A stretch of 64,000 nt of DNA from Gymnopilus junonius (GCA_015501075.1 JADNYJ010000073.1:1-64000), one strand, 5' to 3'; numbered from the stretch's first letter, positions 35,364-46,982 are shown. Program-made: numbers and translations. Notes: generated by a model from the sequence alone, not told the origin.

Positions 35364-38300
35364 TCAATCCTCCACCCCTTTACTTTCATCCCCCTCCCCC
35401 TCACCTGGATCTCTCAACCACCCATCATAATCCACCCTAATCTCACTCTCCAGCAGCTTATTCACTTTCTCCACCTCCTTGGCGACGTTACTCTCAAACT
35501 GCGAGTTGTAGGCATACTTGAATGGGTTGGAGCTCGACGGCGTGCGGATATGCGCTTGGACTTGGGCTTGGGCTGAGAGGTGGCCATGGCCACGTCCATG
35601 AGCTAATGCATTCAAACTGGAAGGTGTACGTGCATAGTCAACATGAGCGAATGGGTTGGAGGAAGAGGGTGTGAGCGCATGCCGAGGGTGCAAGTGAGAA
35701 GATGACGAGACCTGCGAATTCGAATTCGACCTCGGAGAAGAAGGATGCGACCCATTCTGAGGTCGATGAGATGCAGATGTAGGTGCATCCCCGTGGATGA
35801 TTTAGGCGCGTACACGCTCTCCCAGCTGTCTTTCGAACCTTGACTTATCCTAGGTGGAGGCGCATCTACACCCACGTTGGCGGTGGCAGCACCAGCACCA
35901 GCACCTCCAAAAGGACCCTGCTGCGTGGAAGTAGCCAAAGGCCTAAATTCAAACCCTTTCCCTAACCTCCCCTCGCCCCCAAATATGTCCAAGTCACCCG
36001 CAAGTTGATCAACCTCCTCCGAATCATCATCGTCACTTCCAGCAATAGACGACAGAGATTTAGCAGGTGAGGCTAAATCCACATCCACATCATATGGATC
36101 ATACCCCCCCTCCCCACCAAAAATGGAGTCGCGCTCAATCTCCCGGTGAAATTCACGCTCAAACTCGAGTTCGGGCACGGAGGAGGAGGATCGGCATATG
36201 GGTCTACGTCTGCGTGGGGGTCTACTAGGTCGAGTAGGGAGTGGGGGTGTAGGAAGTTGTGGTTGTCTTCTGTGATGGGGTAAGAATAGGCGGGGGCGTT
36301 GGGGTATGAGTTGTTGCTGTGTGGGAAGCCATTTGTGTTGGTGCTGTTGAGGCTTTGTGCACTTTGTGGTTCATTCTGGATTTCAGCCTGCACTTGGCGT
36401 TCACTTTCACCTGTAGTGGCAGCAGCAGCGTCCGCGATGGCTTCGACATCGGCACTGGCAGTGGCTATAGCACCAGCACCAACACCGCTACCAACCCAGC
36501 CCTCCTCCAAATCTGATTCTGGCACCTCCCTGATAGGTTCCACAGTAAACTTGCCCTTGCCCTTGGTAGGACTAGAAGCCGGCTTCACGCCCGACCCCGG
36601 CACTGATGTCGACCCCGACACAGATGTACGCACTTTCTTCTTCTTTTCCTTCTTCTTCCTATCACTCGCCAAAAGCTCTGTGAGCGTCGGCAATTTGTCC
36701 ACCCTTGCTGGAGGTGGGGGCGTTGAAGGTGCTTGTGCCGCTGGTGCTGGAGGAACACCTGAAGATGTTTGAGCTCTCGTTCCTCGCATAGGACCAGGAG
36801 TAGGAGTCGGTGTCGAGGGACTCCCAATCCCTGCACCCTCACTTCTACTAACTATAGGTGTAACATGATGAGCGGCAGCCTTTGGTGTCCGAGGACTTCT
36901 CGAAGCAGCAGCAGCTGCTAAAGCGAACCCAGTCAATGTCTGGTGGTAAGGCGATTTATTCCTATTATCACCCATACTTGGACCAGGTGAAGGGGACGTT
37001 AACAGCTCGTAGGCAGATAATGTCCTGGCTCGCTTTAAGGCGCGTTCTACGTCTTCTTCTTCTCTTCGATTTTGGTTAGCATTAGGGGTTAGTGGGGCGT
37101 TGGCATTGGCATTAGAGGTGCTGGGTTCATCGTGACGACGAGGCGTGATGAAAGTGGGCTCGCGTTCGCGTTTGTTGTTCGCATTTATAACCGTCGGTGG
37201 ACTGTCAGCACCAGCACCAGTACCAGCATTCACCGCCGCTGGAGGAGCAGCATGGCGTTTCCGTGTAGGAGTTGTAGGTATAGGTATAGCAGGCAATGAA
37301 GCAGACACGTTAAGCGGGGTCCGCACGGGTGTACCTGCGGGCGTATGCCTCCCATATGTCTTGGTGACGCGAGGAGAAACGGGCACTGGCGGTACAACAT
37401 GAGGCGCCACCGACGCTGCTGAAGATGGTGGTCGGGCAGGTGATAGAGGGAATAGAGGAGCGGGAATGTGGGTGCCTTGAGGTTGGAGGCGACGTTGAGG
37501 GGGTGAGCTAGTAATACCAATCACGGCCTTTGAGGAGGAGGCGAACGGAGGTTTCGCAGGGAGTTTGGGGGTCGAAGTTAATATCTGAGAAGAGGAGAAT
37601 GAAGGGAGGAAGGACTATTCTCCACGACGGGAAGAAAGATAGAAATAAAGATGAAAAAGAAAAAGAAAACGAGATATCAAACAAAATGAAAAGACAGAGA
37701 GAAAGAAAGAAAAAATCGAATTAGATACAGTACACAATATCGGATGAAAAGGAAAAGAACTCACAGCATCTACGAGGTCGTCTATCCTTTGAACCTCACT
37801 TTCCTTATTCTTGTCCTTGTTCTTGGAGGAAGATGGTTCAGGCTGTACGTCACCACCAGGAGGACCATTGAAATGGTCTGCAGAAGACTGCTTCTTGTTA
37901 TTACCGTTACCACTCGAATGAGAAGGAAAAGAACTCACGGCGTGTGGGAAGTCGCCTATCCTTTGAACCTCCATTTCTTTATTCTTGTCCTTGTTCTTGG
38001 AGGAAGATTGCTTAGGCTGTATGTCACCACGAGGAGGACCATTGGAACGGTCTGCAGAAGGCTGCTTGTTGTGGTTAGCATTACCAGTGGGTTTGCTGGG
38101 TTTACCACCGGTACTGTTCGTGTTCTGACTCGCACGCTTGACGACTCCAAACCCAAAGGGAGCAGCGTCCCTCAGAGGATCGGAGAGGGAGGAAACAGCG
38201 GCGAGTGAACCAGCACCAGCACTAGCCTTGAGAGTCACCTTAGCCTTACTGGCTTGGGGTTGTTCAACTTGGTTGGAAGTGCCCGGTTCATGAGGCACAG

Positions 38301-38949
38301 GCACACCCACATCAACATGAACCGAACCAACCAGATGACCCTCGATCGCCAAACTCGGGCCTTTACTAGGCGGCAGCACCCTCCTTTGCCAATTCTCCAC
38401 TTTATCCTTGAGTCTCCTTTCCTCAAGATACTTCTTCTCCCACTCATTCCACTCCACCTCTGTCTCGGCATTGATCCATCCTATCCCGTCACCCTCCAGC
38501 GGCTGCGGGGGCCTCCTGTCCGTTCGCGTCCCCGACCAACGACCGTACTGCCCGCTCGTCGACTCCATCTTGAGCAACCTTGCAACGAGGGCCCATTTCC
38601 CATCTGCGGGGTTCCCATCGGCTTCGATGAAAGCTTCGCGCACGCGTTGCTTGAGGACGGCGATGCGCTCTTCCCTGGCGGCGAGAAAGGCGGCTTCTTC
38701 GTATCCGTGGCCGTCGTCATCTTCCGAGTCATCGGAAGAGGGGAGTCGAGGTGGGCTGGGCGGTTCTTCCCGGACGATTTGGGCGAGGGCGTGGTGTTTC
38801 CGTTGCAGATCTTCGAGATAGGTTAGGTTGGGTGAGAAACCGGATATAGAGGATAGGGAGGGTAGGGAGGATTCGAATGCAGCGGCGTTGGAGTCTTCTG
38901 GGAAGACAACGGGCGTGTAGAGCGCCATGTCCTCTTGTGGTTTCGTCAT
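35364..38949 (-). CDS. Parental copy: low-complexity nuclear-type protein of unknown function (5'-complete; two frame breaks as assembled)
   Basis: Exon 1 is 38949-37765, intron 37764-37585 (GTGAGT to CTTCTCAG), exon 2 37584-35364. I do not recognise the family. The start MTKPQEDM is chosen because it opens the long frame and homology to the other copies ends only further downstream. The N-terminus has an acidic patch (SSDDSEDDDGHGYEE) then a helical, charged segment. The middle is Ser/Pro/Asn-rich; exon 2 has RALKRARTLS, a Lys-rich RKKKEKKKKVRTS, an acidic DDDDSEEVDQL, repeated TPSSSNPF motifs and a final helix near NVAKEVEKVNKLLES. Lys clusters suggest nuclear location (inference). Relative to copies 2 and 4, two homopolymers are one base short (GGG to GG near 36180, CCCCC to CCCC near 35791). 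Adding two bases makes the coding length divisible by three (about 1135 aa). The damage may be sequencing error. Confidence 0.7.
37742..38089 (-). repeat. 174-base direct duplication spanning the exon 1 3' end and its splice donor
   Basis: Two adjacent blocks, 37742-37915 and 37916-38089, match each other. Each includes the end of exon 1 (…SSKNKDKNKE…QRI…) and the GTGAGTTCTTTTCC donor. The period is exactly 58 codons. The upstream donor (gt at 37938-37937) is read through in the continuous frame, so its first intron bases now encode VSSFPSHS. Either donor keeps the frame. The other units have only one block. Confidence 0.88.
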
Positions 38950-40016
38950 TGATGTGGTTGGGTTTCAAAGTGAAATTTTGATACGTAGAGTCCGTCCTTC
39001 CGCAGAGATTTCCAAGAAAAAGAGGGATAGAGTGAGATATAAGATCCAGGAAAGAACAAGATTTATCGAGTCATGTTCAAAAGTCCAACAGTGTGAAGGA
39101 CGTTGTTCAAGTCAGAATCCAACTGTCGTTTACAATTGTTTCACTGGGGTTAGGGTTAACTCGATCATGTGACCTTTAATCGTTCTCCCGTTGGACTCGC
39201 GCCCGCAACTCTTTCAATTGTCTTCCAACTTCAAGTTGGTTAAACATCCACATAAACGCCCATCGATTATCGCCTACCTGTTAGACTTTTAAACCTCTCT
39301 CACCCGCTCTGAGTCCACCAGCTGGCGCTGACAAGGCGCTGATTCTCCCAGTGAATTTTGTCATGTAAGTAACAGACTCAATGTAATCTAAAGCACTAAC
39401 AACTACAGACTCGAGCGTAGCAAGCTTCAACAGTGACGAAACCCTCATAACGAGCAAAGCCAATAAATTTAGAAAGCGGAGACTCGGGTGGAATGGATGC
39501 TGTTTCGGAGCGCCTTGTCGGAAGGGAACAGCAGCACTGAGAACCGTCTATTTCGGAGTGAGTTGCGCCAATCCATGTTGTAACATAGACTGCTGGAAAG
39601 ACGGTAACTAATCTTTTATATTGCATTCTTCTCTGACGTAGCTGAAATTTCTGAGCCATGAGGGATAACCATTATTATAAACAGGTGGGAACAGATATAA
39701 ATTAGCGTACCTCACAGAGTCAAAGCGTACCGATGCACGTTCACAGTTCGCCGTGTTGAGGGCAGACCATGATATAGACTATCTTGGCTGAAAGGCCAGT
39801 CAATAATATCATTTCCATCCTCTTCATGGTAAGAAAGCCACCCACAACCAAGCTTTGAAATCACTAATAATTGTAGCAAAAAAATGCAAATGTAAAATTT
39901 CGATAATATTAATATCAGCCCGCCCGTTGCCTATCATATTGGAAACGAATCGCATACTAATATATTTGACCGATCCTCCGGCCTTAGTCGTACGCGAGCT
40001 CGCCCAATATAACTTG
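38950..40016. other. Intergenic region upstream of the parental gene
   Basis: No supportable gene. This stretch should contain the promoter of the minus-strand gene starting at 38949; no clear TATA box is seen. A short telomere-like string (GGGTTAGGGTTA) occurs near 39147 but is not tandemly extended. Confidence 0.6.
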
Positions 40017-40659
40017 CACTGCTGGCAACAGGTTATTTAAGTTGACCAAAAATGATTAAGAAAATAAATTAAACATGTTTATGTTCTTGGTCTGCTTTTC
40101 CGCCACATAAAATCTATTTTCAACTCAACAATTGCTGGTACAGAAATTCTTTTGTCAAACACTTCATTTTTAGCATATTTATAGGCCTATTAAATGCAAT
40201 ACTTGTGCTAAATTTTTTTGATCAAAAATGGTGACAGAAAGGTAGAGTTTATTGTTTTATTGTTCTCGTTGTCAATTGTAGTATTTAAGACAAGTTTTGG
40301 TCCCTTTAAAATAAGTTAAAAATATTTTCAATTCAGTTTGGGTGCGAAACATTGTTCTTTTTGTTTATCCAACAACAAAAATTCTTGCTAAATTTATCAT
40401 TTATGAGACAACAAAAGAAATTGTAAATGCGAAATTTAACAAAAGCTTTTGTCTATACAAAAACATGACATAAACTTTAGATTCTGTGGGGCTAAGAACT
40501 TTATAATACAGGTAGGATCTGTATTATATTTTTTCAGAATTAAAATATATCATTTTTAATAGATTCAAGAACTCGAAAAACAGTTGAAAACATGTAAACA
40601 TGTTTAATTTATTTTTTTAATCATTTTTAGCCTACTTAAATAACCTGTTGCCAGCAGTG
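40017..40659. mobile_element. CACTA-like non-autonomous DNA transposon (MITE)
   Basis: Terminal inverted repeats start CACTGCTGGCAACAGGTT, perfect for 26 bases at both ends (40017-40042 and 40634-40659). They extend imperfectly to about 70 bases. The flanking trinucleotide TTG is present on both sides (40014-40016 and 40660-40662). CACT-type ends with a 3-base target duplication are the hallmark of the CACTA/EnSpm superfamily. The 643-base interior is AT-rich with no transposase frame, so mobilisation would need a partner in trans. Confidence 0.85.
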
Positions 40660-40662
40660 TTG

Positions 40663-41446
40663 AAGCTTCTTTCCAGCCTGGAATACCCCATCATTGTGCA
40701 CGCGACTAGCGGGTGAAGGACTTGAAGTTGCAGAGGACGCCCAGATTCCAGACGTCATGGTCCATGACGTCAACATGCACGTGATTACTATTTAATACTA
40801 ACGAAGTGCTCCCGGCCCGTCCCGGCCTTGACTGTTGGTACGCGTGCTTTTTTCGTTCTGTCAGCCCTCACCGGCACCACGGGGACAAAAACTTTCCTCT
40901 GGTGAATCGCATGAAGGATTACTTTCTATTCACTGCAATGAACCCTTAGGTATTCTCTCCTTCTTCAGGGCAGTCTTACTAAAGACATCCTTTTTTCCCT
41001 TCTGACAGCATTAAGGACGGGATCCTGATCTAGGATTTATTTATTTCTTCAGGCAATTAGCAATGCTTGGCAAGGCGGTAGATGGTAAGTTATTCTGGAT
41101 TGCGACCGATCACTCGCCCTTTGTATCTCGATCTTCCATACAGGAATGTCCATAGTTCGACAAGAATGCATTCCACATCGTTCGGGACCACATGAACACT
41201 CACTAACGATCTCGTGTTAAATCGCATCTTAATGTTCAGCCATGGTTTTCGGTCTCTCGTCTACTTGCTGTCACCCGTCCAAGCAAGACTTTTTCCAGAG
41301 TAACTCCGTATCCTCTTTAACAATTCTGCCGAGTTTTTACAAAATAGAAACGCTTATGACCAACAGGAATGGTTCTACTCCTTCGGACGGCCCGCCTCGT
41401 AGGTATAAGTAAATGTGATATCCTTCAAGTTGTGCTTTGCTCCAAA
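40663..41446. other. Upstream region of the GH51 gene
   Basis: No gene recognised. It presumably holds the promoter and 5' leader of the arabinofuranosidase gene; CT-rich stretches near 40960-41010 are typical of fungal promoters. No TATA box can be assigned with confidence. Confidence 0.5.
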
Positions 41447-44400
41447 ATGTGGAACTTCAAAATCGTTGGATTACTCACCATTCTGGCAACGAAAGCTTTG
41501 GCTGTGACGGTCACCGTCAGTGCGACTGCGAGCCATGCTGTTCCAACCACGCTTTGTGAGTCTGGGTGTTTATTGACGTGACTAATTGAGTCTAATATGA
41601 TGCAGTTGGACAGATGTTCGAGGTAAGGATTTGGTCCATCCATGTCAAGCACAAGTCGAAGAAATAAAACGCTGCTTTTATTCCAGGATATTAGCGTATG
41701 TATCTCTGTAAAATTTCTGACTTACAGCGGAAGACGTTTCTAACCTTCGGCATTGATCTAGCATGTAAGAAAATCTACCTCGTTTGAAGAATATATAATC
41801 CAACGAATTCTCGTATCCGTTAGAGCGGGGATGGAGGACTCTACGCTGAACGTACGTCATGATTTCATTGCAAATACCTTACGTTTCGTAACGGTTGCAC
41901 TAGTTCTGCAAAATCGCGCGTTCCAACAGGTTACCCCAGGTATATATTTAGCTTTGACTAGCAGCGTAATTTCCAGACTTACGCTCGTTCCATGAAGGTA
42001 CCTCGGCAGCGTTGAGTGCATGGGCTGCCGTCAATGGAGCTACGATCTCTGTCATCCAGGAGACCGTTCCGGTGTCGTCTGCTCTTCCAAACGCTCTTCA
42101 CGTCACCATACCAAGCGGAAAGACTGGACAGGTGGGATTTTCGAACTCTGGTTATTCAGGTAAGGGATCGATTTCACCTCTTCAATCTGCTTTTGGCGTA
42201 CCTAATACTCTTTACAGGTATCAAGGTCGCTGCGGGGTCAACCTATAGCGCATCCTTCTATTACAGATTTCCAACCAGCTCTAGCTTTAGCGGAAACGCA
42301 GTGATCAACCTTCAATCAACGTCTGGACAAGTCTTCGGTTCTGCCACGGTACAGCTCTCTGGGTCTCAGACGACATGGAAGCAAGTGTCCGCTTCGATCA
42401 CGCCAAGCACAAGCGCCAGTTCGACATCCAATTTATTCACTGTCACCCTCGACGGGGCGTCTGCTTCTGGCCAAACGATCAATTTCGCTATGTTTTCATT
42501 GTTCCCACCCACTTTCAAAGGACGTGCTAATGGCATGCGAGTAGATATTGCCGAGGCGAGAATTTCGAGCTGATTATTCCACTTGTGAGGCTCACGCTCC
42601 GACGTTGTAGGCTCTCGCCGAAATGGGCCCTTCTTTCTTCCGCCTCCCCGGAGGAAATAACCTTGAGGGTCAGACGACTGCGACCAGATGGCAGTGGAAC
42701 GCGACGGTGACTACCCACTGATACCGAGTACATCACATACTGCTACTGAATAATTCTGACTTCAGGTCGGTGCATTGGTGAATAGACCAGGTATTAATTT
42801 TAATTTTTTGCCACTACCTTCTCGCACTTTCTTACCATGAACTTTAGGCAGACAAGGAGACTGGGGATATACTAACACTGAGTATGTGTGATGCATTTAA
42901 ATCCATCATAGTACTGGAATTCATGAGATCCTCAGTGGTCTCGGGCTCTTTGAATATCTAACATGGTGTGAGGACGTTGGCATGCAACCAATAATGGCCA
43001 TCTGGTCAGGTATGAATCGACTCATTGCCTGTTACTTAGACAAAATTCCTGACACGCTCCCGCTATTCAGGATACTCCCTTGGTGGAACCAGCATTGCAA
43101 CAGGTCAACTTGGACCTTACATTCAGCAAGCCATGGACCAGGTAATCCTTTTCTAAATTTAAATTCATTACTTTATGTCAAACTTCTATTCTTGCAGATT
43201 AATTTTGTCATTGGAGATCCGTCCCAAAGTTCAGCAGCTGCTCTCCGTTCTTCGCTCGGCCATCCTGCGCCGTTCACTTTGAACTACGTCGAGGTCGGAA
43301 ATGAGGCGAGTTTACCAGATATTTCAGAATTTTGTCTTGTATCGCTCACGCCTTTGCTTTTATAACAGGATTTCTTCTCATCCACGTGGGTTATTTCCAC
43401 TTCTATATGAACGTCAATGCAAATACTCAGGATCTTGGACCTTGATGCAGATATACGTACAGGTGGAACCAGATTGTCACAGCGTTGCAGGCAGAATTTC
43501 CCAATATCCGTATGCATATCTTGCCATCGTTCTCCTTAGGATCATTGACCATCTCATCGTGAATTTGATATTATTCTCAGACTTCATCGCAACTGGATAT
43601 GTGAACAACCCCGCTCTTACTCCCAATCCTGGCCAGTGGGACGTTCATGTCTACCAAACTCCCAGTAAGCTATTCAATGATTGCGTCAAAATTTGGCGAC
43701 TGATATTTGGCAGCTTGGTTTTCCCAAAATGCTTTTTATTATGACAGCTACAAGGTGAGATTCAGTTATGTGACTTTGATAAATTTATTTGACAGTGAAT
43801 GAAATCAGCGGGACGGTACGAAATATTTTGAGGTATTCTATTTGCTATTTTCTAGTCATGATCATGGACTCATTGACTATGCAAGGGAGAATACGCTGCT
43901 ATTTCTACGAATTCGAATAACCTGTACGGAGCACCAGGAACAGGTCGTTTGACGTACCCTACTGTACAAAGTAAGTTCGAGTCGTCCTGAGGTTAACTCT
44001 GGCTTTTTTTCGACTGATATTCAACCTTCCAACTAGGTGCTGTTGGCGAAGCTGCGTTCATGACCGGTCTAGAAAGGAACAGCGATATTGTGTACGCTGT
44101 TGCCTAATTGTACAGGGTCTTTTATTCTGATCTGACGCAATTTTGTTTAGGTTTGCAGCTTCTTATGCGCCACTTCTTGGGGTAAGCGTTATACTTTCTT
44201 ACACGTAGTATTGCAGTTTTCTGAAGGGCTTCTTCCTTCAGTCTGTGAGCAGCAACCAATGGGTAATATTTTTGGCTTTCTTTATTTGCAACTTTATACT
44301 TACAAGTTACTGGCCATATTTATCGACAGACGCCCAATTTACTTGCATTCGAGTAAGCTGATCAGTCCTTTTGACATATCATTGTCCATTTCTGTAAGAA

Positions 44401-45321
44401 CTTATTTCCAGCGCCAATGCAGTCTATCGTTCCACTAGCTTCTATGTTCAGAAGGTATTTATTCCACAAATATTTTCTATAACTGAGATCTTCTGAGAAT
44501 TTGATATTCAGCTATTCAGCTTGAACCGCGGTGACGCTTACCTGCCAAGCACTCTGCCCACCAACGGCGGAACTTTGTTCTGGAGCGTAGTTCAGCAGAC
44601 GTCCACCAACTCAATCATCATCAAAGTAAGTTCCTCGTTCTTACTTTTGCGTCTCTTACCCGATGCTCATCAAATTCCCCACCAATTATTATTTAAATTT
44701 GTCAATCAGATCTCCAACACAGCGACAAGCTCCCAATCTCTCACCTTTGTCTTGCCCTTCAACACAGTAGCATCAAGCGGGACAGCGCAAGTACTGACCG
44801 GGGACCCCACATCTAGCAATACGCCTTCGAACCCGAACCTCATCGTTCCGGTTACCAGCACGATATCGACTGGGAAGACGTTTACTTATTCTGCGCCTGC
44901 GAATAGCGTTAATGTGTTGACGGTGTCGCTTGGTGGGAGTGCGACGACGACAACAAGCCCTGGCAGTACTACTACGACTAGTGTACCGTCTTCGACTCCG
45001 ACGTCGGGGGCGCCGCTTTATGGGCAATGTGGTGGAGTGGGTGTTTTGCCGATTCATTGCATATGTTTTGTATGCTGATTGAGATGGGTTTCAACCTGCC
45101 AGATCGGATGGACGTGCGTCAATCATCTAGGATTAATGCTTTGGAGCAAGTATGGTACTGACATTTTCAACACAACAGTGGACCTACCGTATGCGCTCAA
45201 GGAACGTGCCAGGTTTCAAATCGTGCGTGTTCCTCCTAATTTTTTTTTTGCAAGTTTTGATCCTTCCTTAACTTTGATTATATTTGCTTACACTCCAGCT
45301 TACTACTCGCAATGCTTGTAG
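41447..45321 (+). CDS. Secreted GH51 alpha-L-arabinofuranosidase with C-terminal CBM1
   Basis: It should release terminal arabinose from arabinoxylan or arabinan outside the cell. Thirty exons join to 703 codons: 41447-41555, 41606-41622, 41687-41695, 41763-41765, 41824-41851, 41904-41939, 41998-42159, 42218-42555, 42611-42706, 42766-42790, 42848-42881, 42936-43009, 43071-43141, 43198-43305, 43369-43385, 43451-43509, 43581-43664, 43714-43754, 43809-43832, 43886-43970, 44037-44091, 44151-44181, 44242-44262, 44330-44352, 44412-44454, 44512-44625, 44710-45036, 45103-45113, 45179-45222, 45299-45321. The signal peptide is [21 protein letters not shown]51 signatures are [27 protein letters not shown], the acid/base Glu in [16 protein letters not shown] (likely nucleophile) and [15 protein letters not shown] Thr/Ser linker leads to CBM1 (YGQCGGIGWTGPTVC, ending NPYYSQCL). 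Exon 4 is a single codon; introns after 42555 and 43305 start with GC. Confidence 0.9.
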
Positions 45322-45490
45322 TAATGGTAAAAGTGGAAGCGCAAGAAAATCGGACAAAGGAAAAAAAAACACGAGGTGGAAATGGGACATTTCAAGCGTT
45401 GCAAATCAAAATGTGTATATATTTTTTCGGAGGAAATTCAAAGGTTCCAGTTCTTGATAAAATACATTATCAAGCAATCATCTTCATGCA

Positions 45491-46884
45491 TTAAGCTTTA
45501 ATCCCCATCGAAACCAAACCAGGCACAACTCCCGACTCCTCAATCGCCACCTCCACTTCTCGGGGCAAGGACTCCAAGAGAGGCAGCGCCTTGGTTTCCG
45601 TAGGAACCCACCCCAATGCCTTGAGACGATCGGCGTCGCCGCGGTGGTTGCTTGCGAAGACAACCCAGCCTCCTAGAAAACAAAGGGTAGGAGGGAAAAG
45701 AGTCAATGATGGCTGGACCGCGACTAGGAATTTGGTTGGACTTACTTTCGCCCCAGGGATCCGTGACGGTCGGAGGTAGAGGCCTGGATCCGCCTTCTTC
45801 GAGGAGCCCTTTACTGTGCATGACCTGGAGATGAGGATTGAATGGTAAACGGAACTGAAAAGGGAGGACTTATAGGAGGTACTTACGTCGCCAATGACCT
45901 TTGTTATCTCATGGAATGTGACGCGGGGCTCGTTGGTCGTGATGAAATCTAGTAATAGAAGATGAAGTATATAGGTGAGTTGAATTTGAGTTGGCAAATT
46001 TCGCCTCACATAGTCCTTCAGTGCCCTTCTTCCCTTCAACATCAGCAGCGGCTGCCTCGAAAACCGTCAATAACCCATTCGCACAGTCCTTGACGTGCAC
46101 GTTGTCGTAGGTGTTGTGGCCTGGTCCCCATGTTCCGGATTGTTTGATCGTTTTGAACATCTCGACGAAGGCGCGGACAGCCATGGTCGACTTTTTGATG
46201 CCTATATGAACGAATATGTAAGTGTGAGTTCCTTCTAAACTTCAAATTGATCTATGAAACTGACCTTCTCCGACACCATACAACCATCCAGGGATAACGA
46301 CGATCGTGCGCACTGGGTTCTCCCCCTTCTTCTTGCCGGCACCAATGACGAGCTTGTCGCATTCCAAATGAGGGTTGGCGGGTGGAAGCTGCTCCAGTTT
46401 GAGCGTGGTATCGCTATATTGTGGGATTTGGGACTCAGGAAGCAGCTCGCCGCGCGAGTTGTCGGAGGTGATCCCTGTTCCTGAAACATGGATGTACAGG
46501 GGCGGTGAAGAGGTACGCTTGGATTGGGTCTCGAGGCCTGAGAGGATAGCTGGGGATGCCGAAGAGCAGTTGTCAATTTTACGCCCCAGTTACATGAAGA
46601 CTTAACCCACCTTCAGCGCATCCAACGTGGTCCGAACTCGCACAATTGATCACATACTTAGTCTTCTCCGCCTGTCCTTTGATTACATCCGCATCGTCCA
46701 AGGTGCCTTCCACAAAGGATAAGTTAGGGTGTAGGGACTTGATTTGGGCTTTGGTAGCTGAAGATACGGTGGGCCGGACGAACATGGCAATATGGAACTG
46801 AGGCAGGCGCTGCGCGAGGAGGATGAGCAGCTGCGAGCCCAGGTAGCCTGTGCCTCCGAGCAGAAAGATGGTTTCTGAAGACAT
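45491..46884 (-). CDS. Extended SDR / NAD(P)-binding epimerase-like protein
   Basis: Six exons (46884-46611, 46549-46265, 46201-46010, 45948-45887, 45824-45746, 45672-45491) encode 357 aa. The start MSSETIFLLGGTGYLGS puts the Rossmann GGTGYLG nucleotide-binding motif at residues 8-15. Later come FVEGTLDD, YVINCASSDHVG, an HVSGTGI strand and IPGWLYGVGEG, all in the order of NmrA-like/extended short-chain dehydrogenases. An ATG 27 bases upstream in the same frame is possible but gives an unlikely leader. The substrate cannot be inferred; related fungal proteins are annotated as NAD(P)-binding or dihydroflavonol-reductase-like. It is convergent with the GH51 gene, its stop lying 170 bases from that gene's stop. 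Probably cytosolic. Confidence 0.85.
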
Positions 46885-46974
46885 AGGGTCAAGTAAAGAC
46901 AATGAGAGCAAGAGCGAAGCGACTTTGATCGGTGGGGGACGATCTTGGTGTTCAATTGCATGCTTTAACCCGCC

Positions 46975-46982
46975 CTTTTATA
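46975..46982 (-). promoter_or_regulatory. TATA box of the SDR gene
   Basis: TATAAAAG on the minus strand, about 90 bases upstream of the chosen ATG at 46884. The spacing fits a short leader and supports this start region. Confidence 0.6.

Larger units (their letters stand above)
1..38575. repeat. Tandem array of ~9.5 kb units (four units plus the left partial)
   Basis: The same succession of sequence recurs with periods of about 9542, 9498, 9524 and 9419 bases, measured between junctions near 593, 10135, 19633, 29157 and 38575. The window opens inside a unit, so more copies may lie to the left. Each unit has the 3' four-fifths of a minus-strand gene followed on its 5' side by a ~6.5 kb spacer. 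The right end is the parental gene, whose sequence continues past 38575 into its own 5' end, whereas every other copy switches to spacer just after the shared string GACTCCATCTT. Copies are nearly identical, differing by scattered transitions, short indels and minisatellite length, so the amplification is recent. The last spacer has lost about 300 bases near 35030-35100. Confidence 0.96.

Noticed and set aside
1..38575. Ribosomal DNA or CRISPR-like explanation for the tandem repetition
   Set aside because: The unit contains no rRNA sequence, and the repeats are kilobase units with protein-gene content, not short repeats with unique spacers.
39143..39158. Telomere-like GGGTTAGGGTTA string
   Set aside because: Only about one and a half repeats, within the range expected by chance; no evidence that this is a chromosome end.
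39281..39659. Short minus-strand frames upstream of the parental gene
   Set aside because: No conserved motif or splice structure, and they overlap the expected promoter region.
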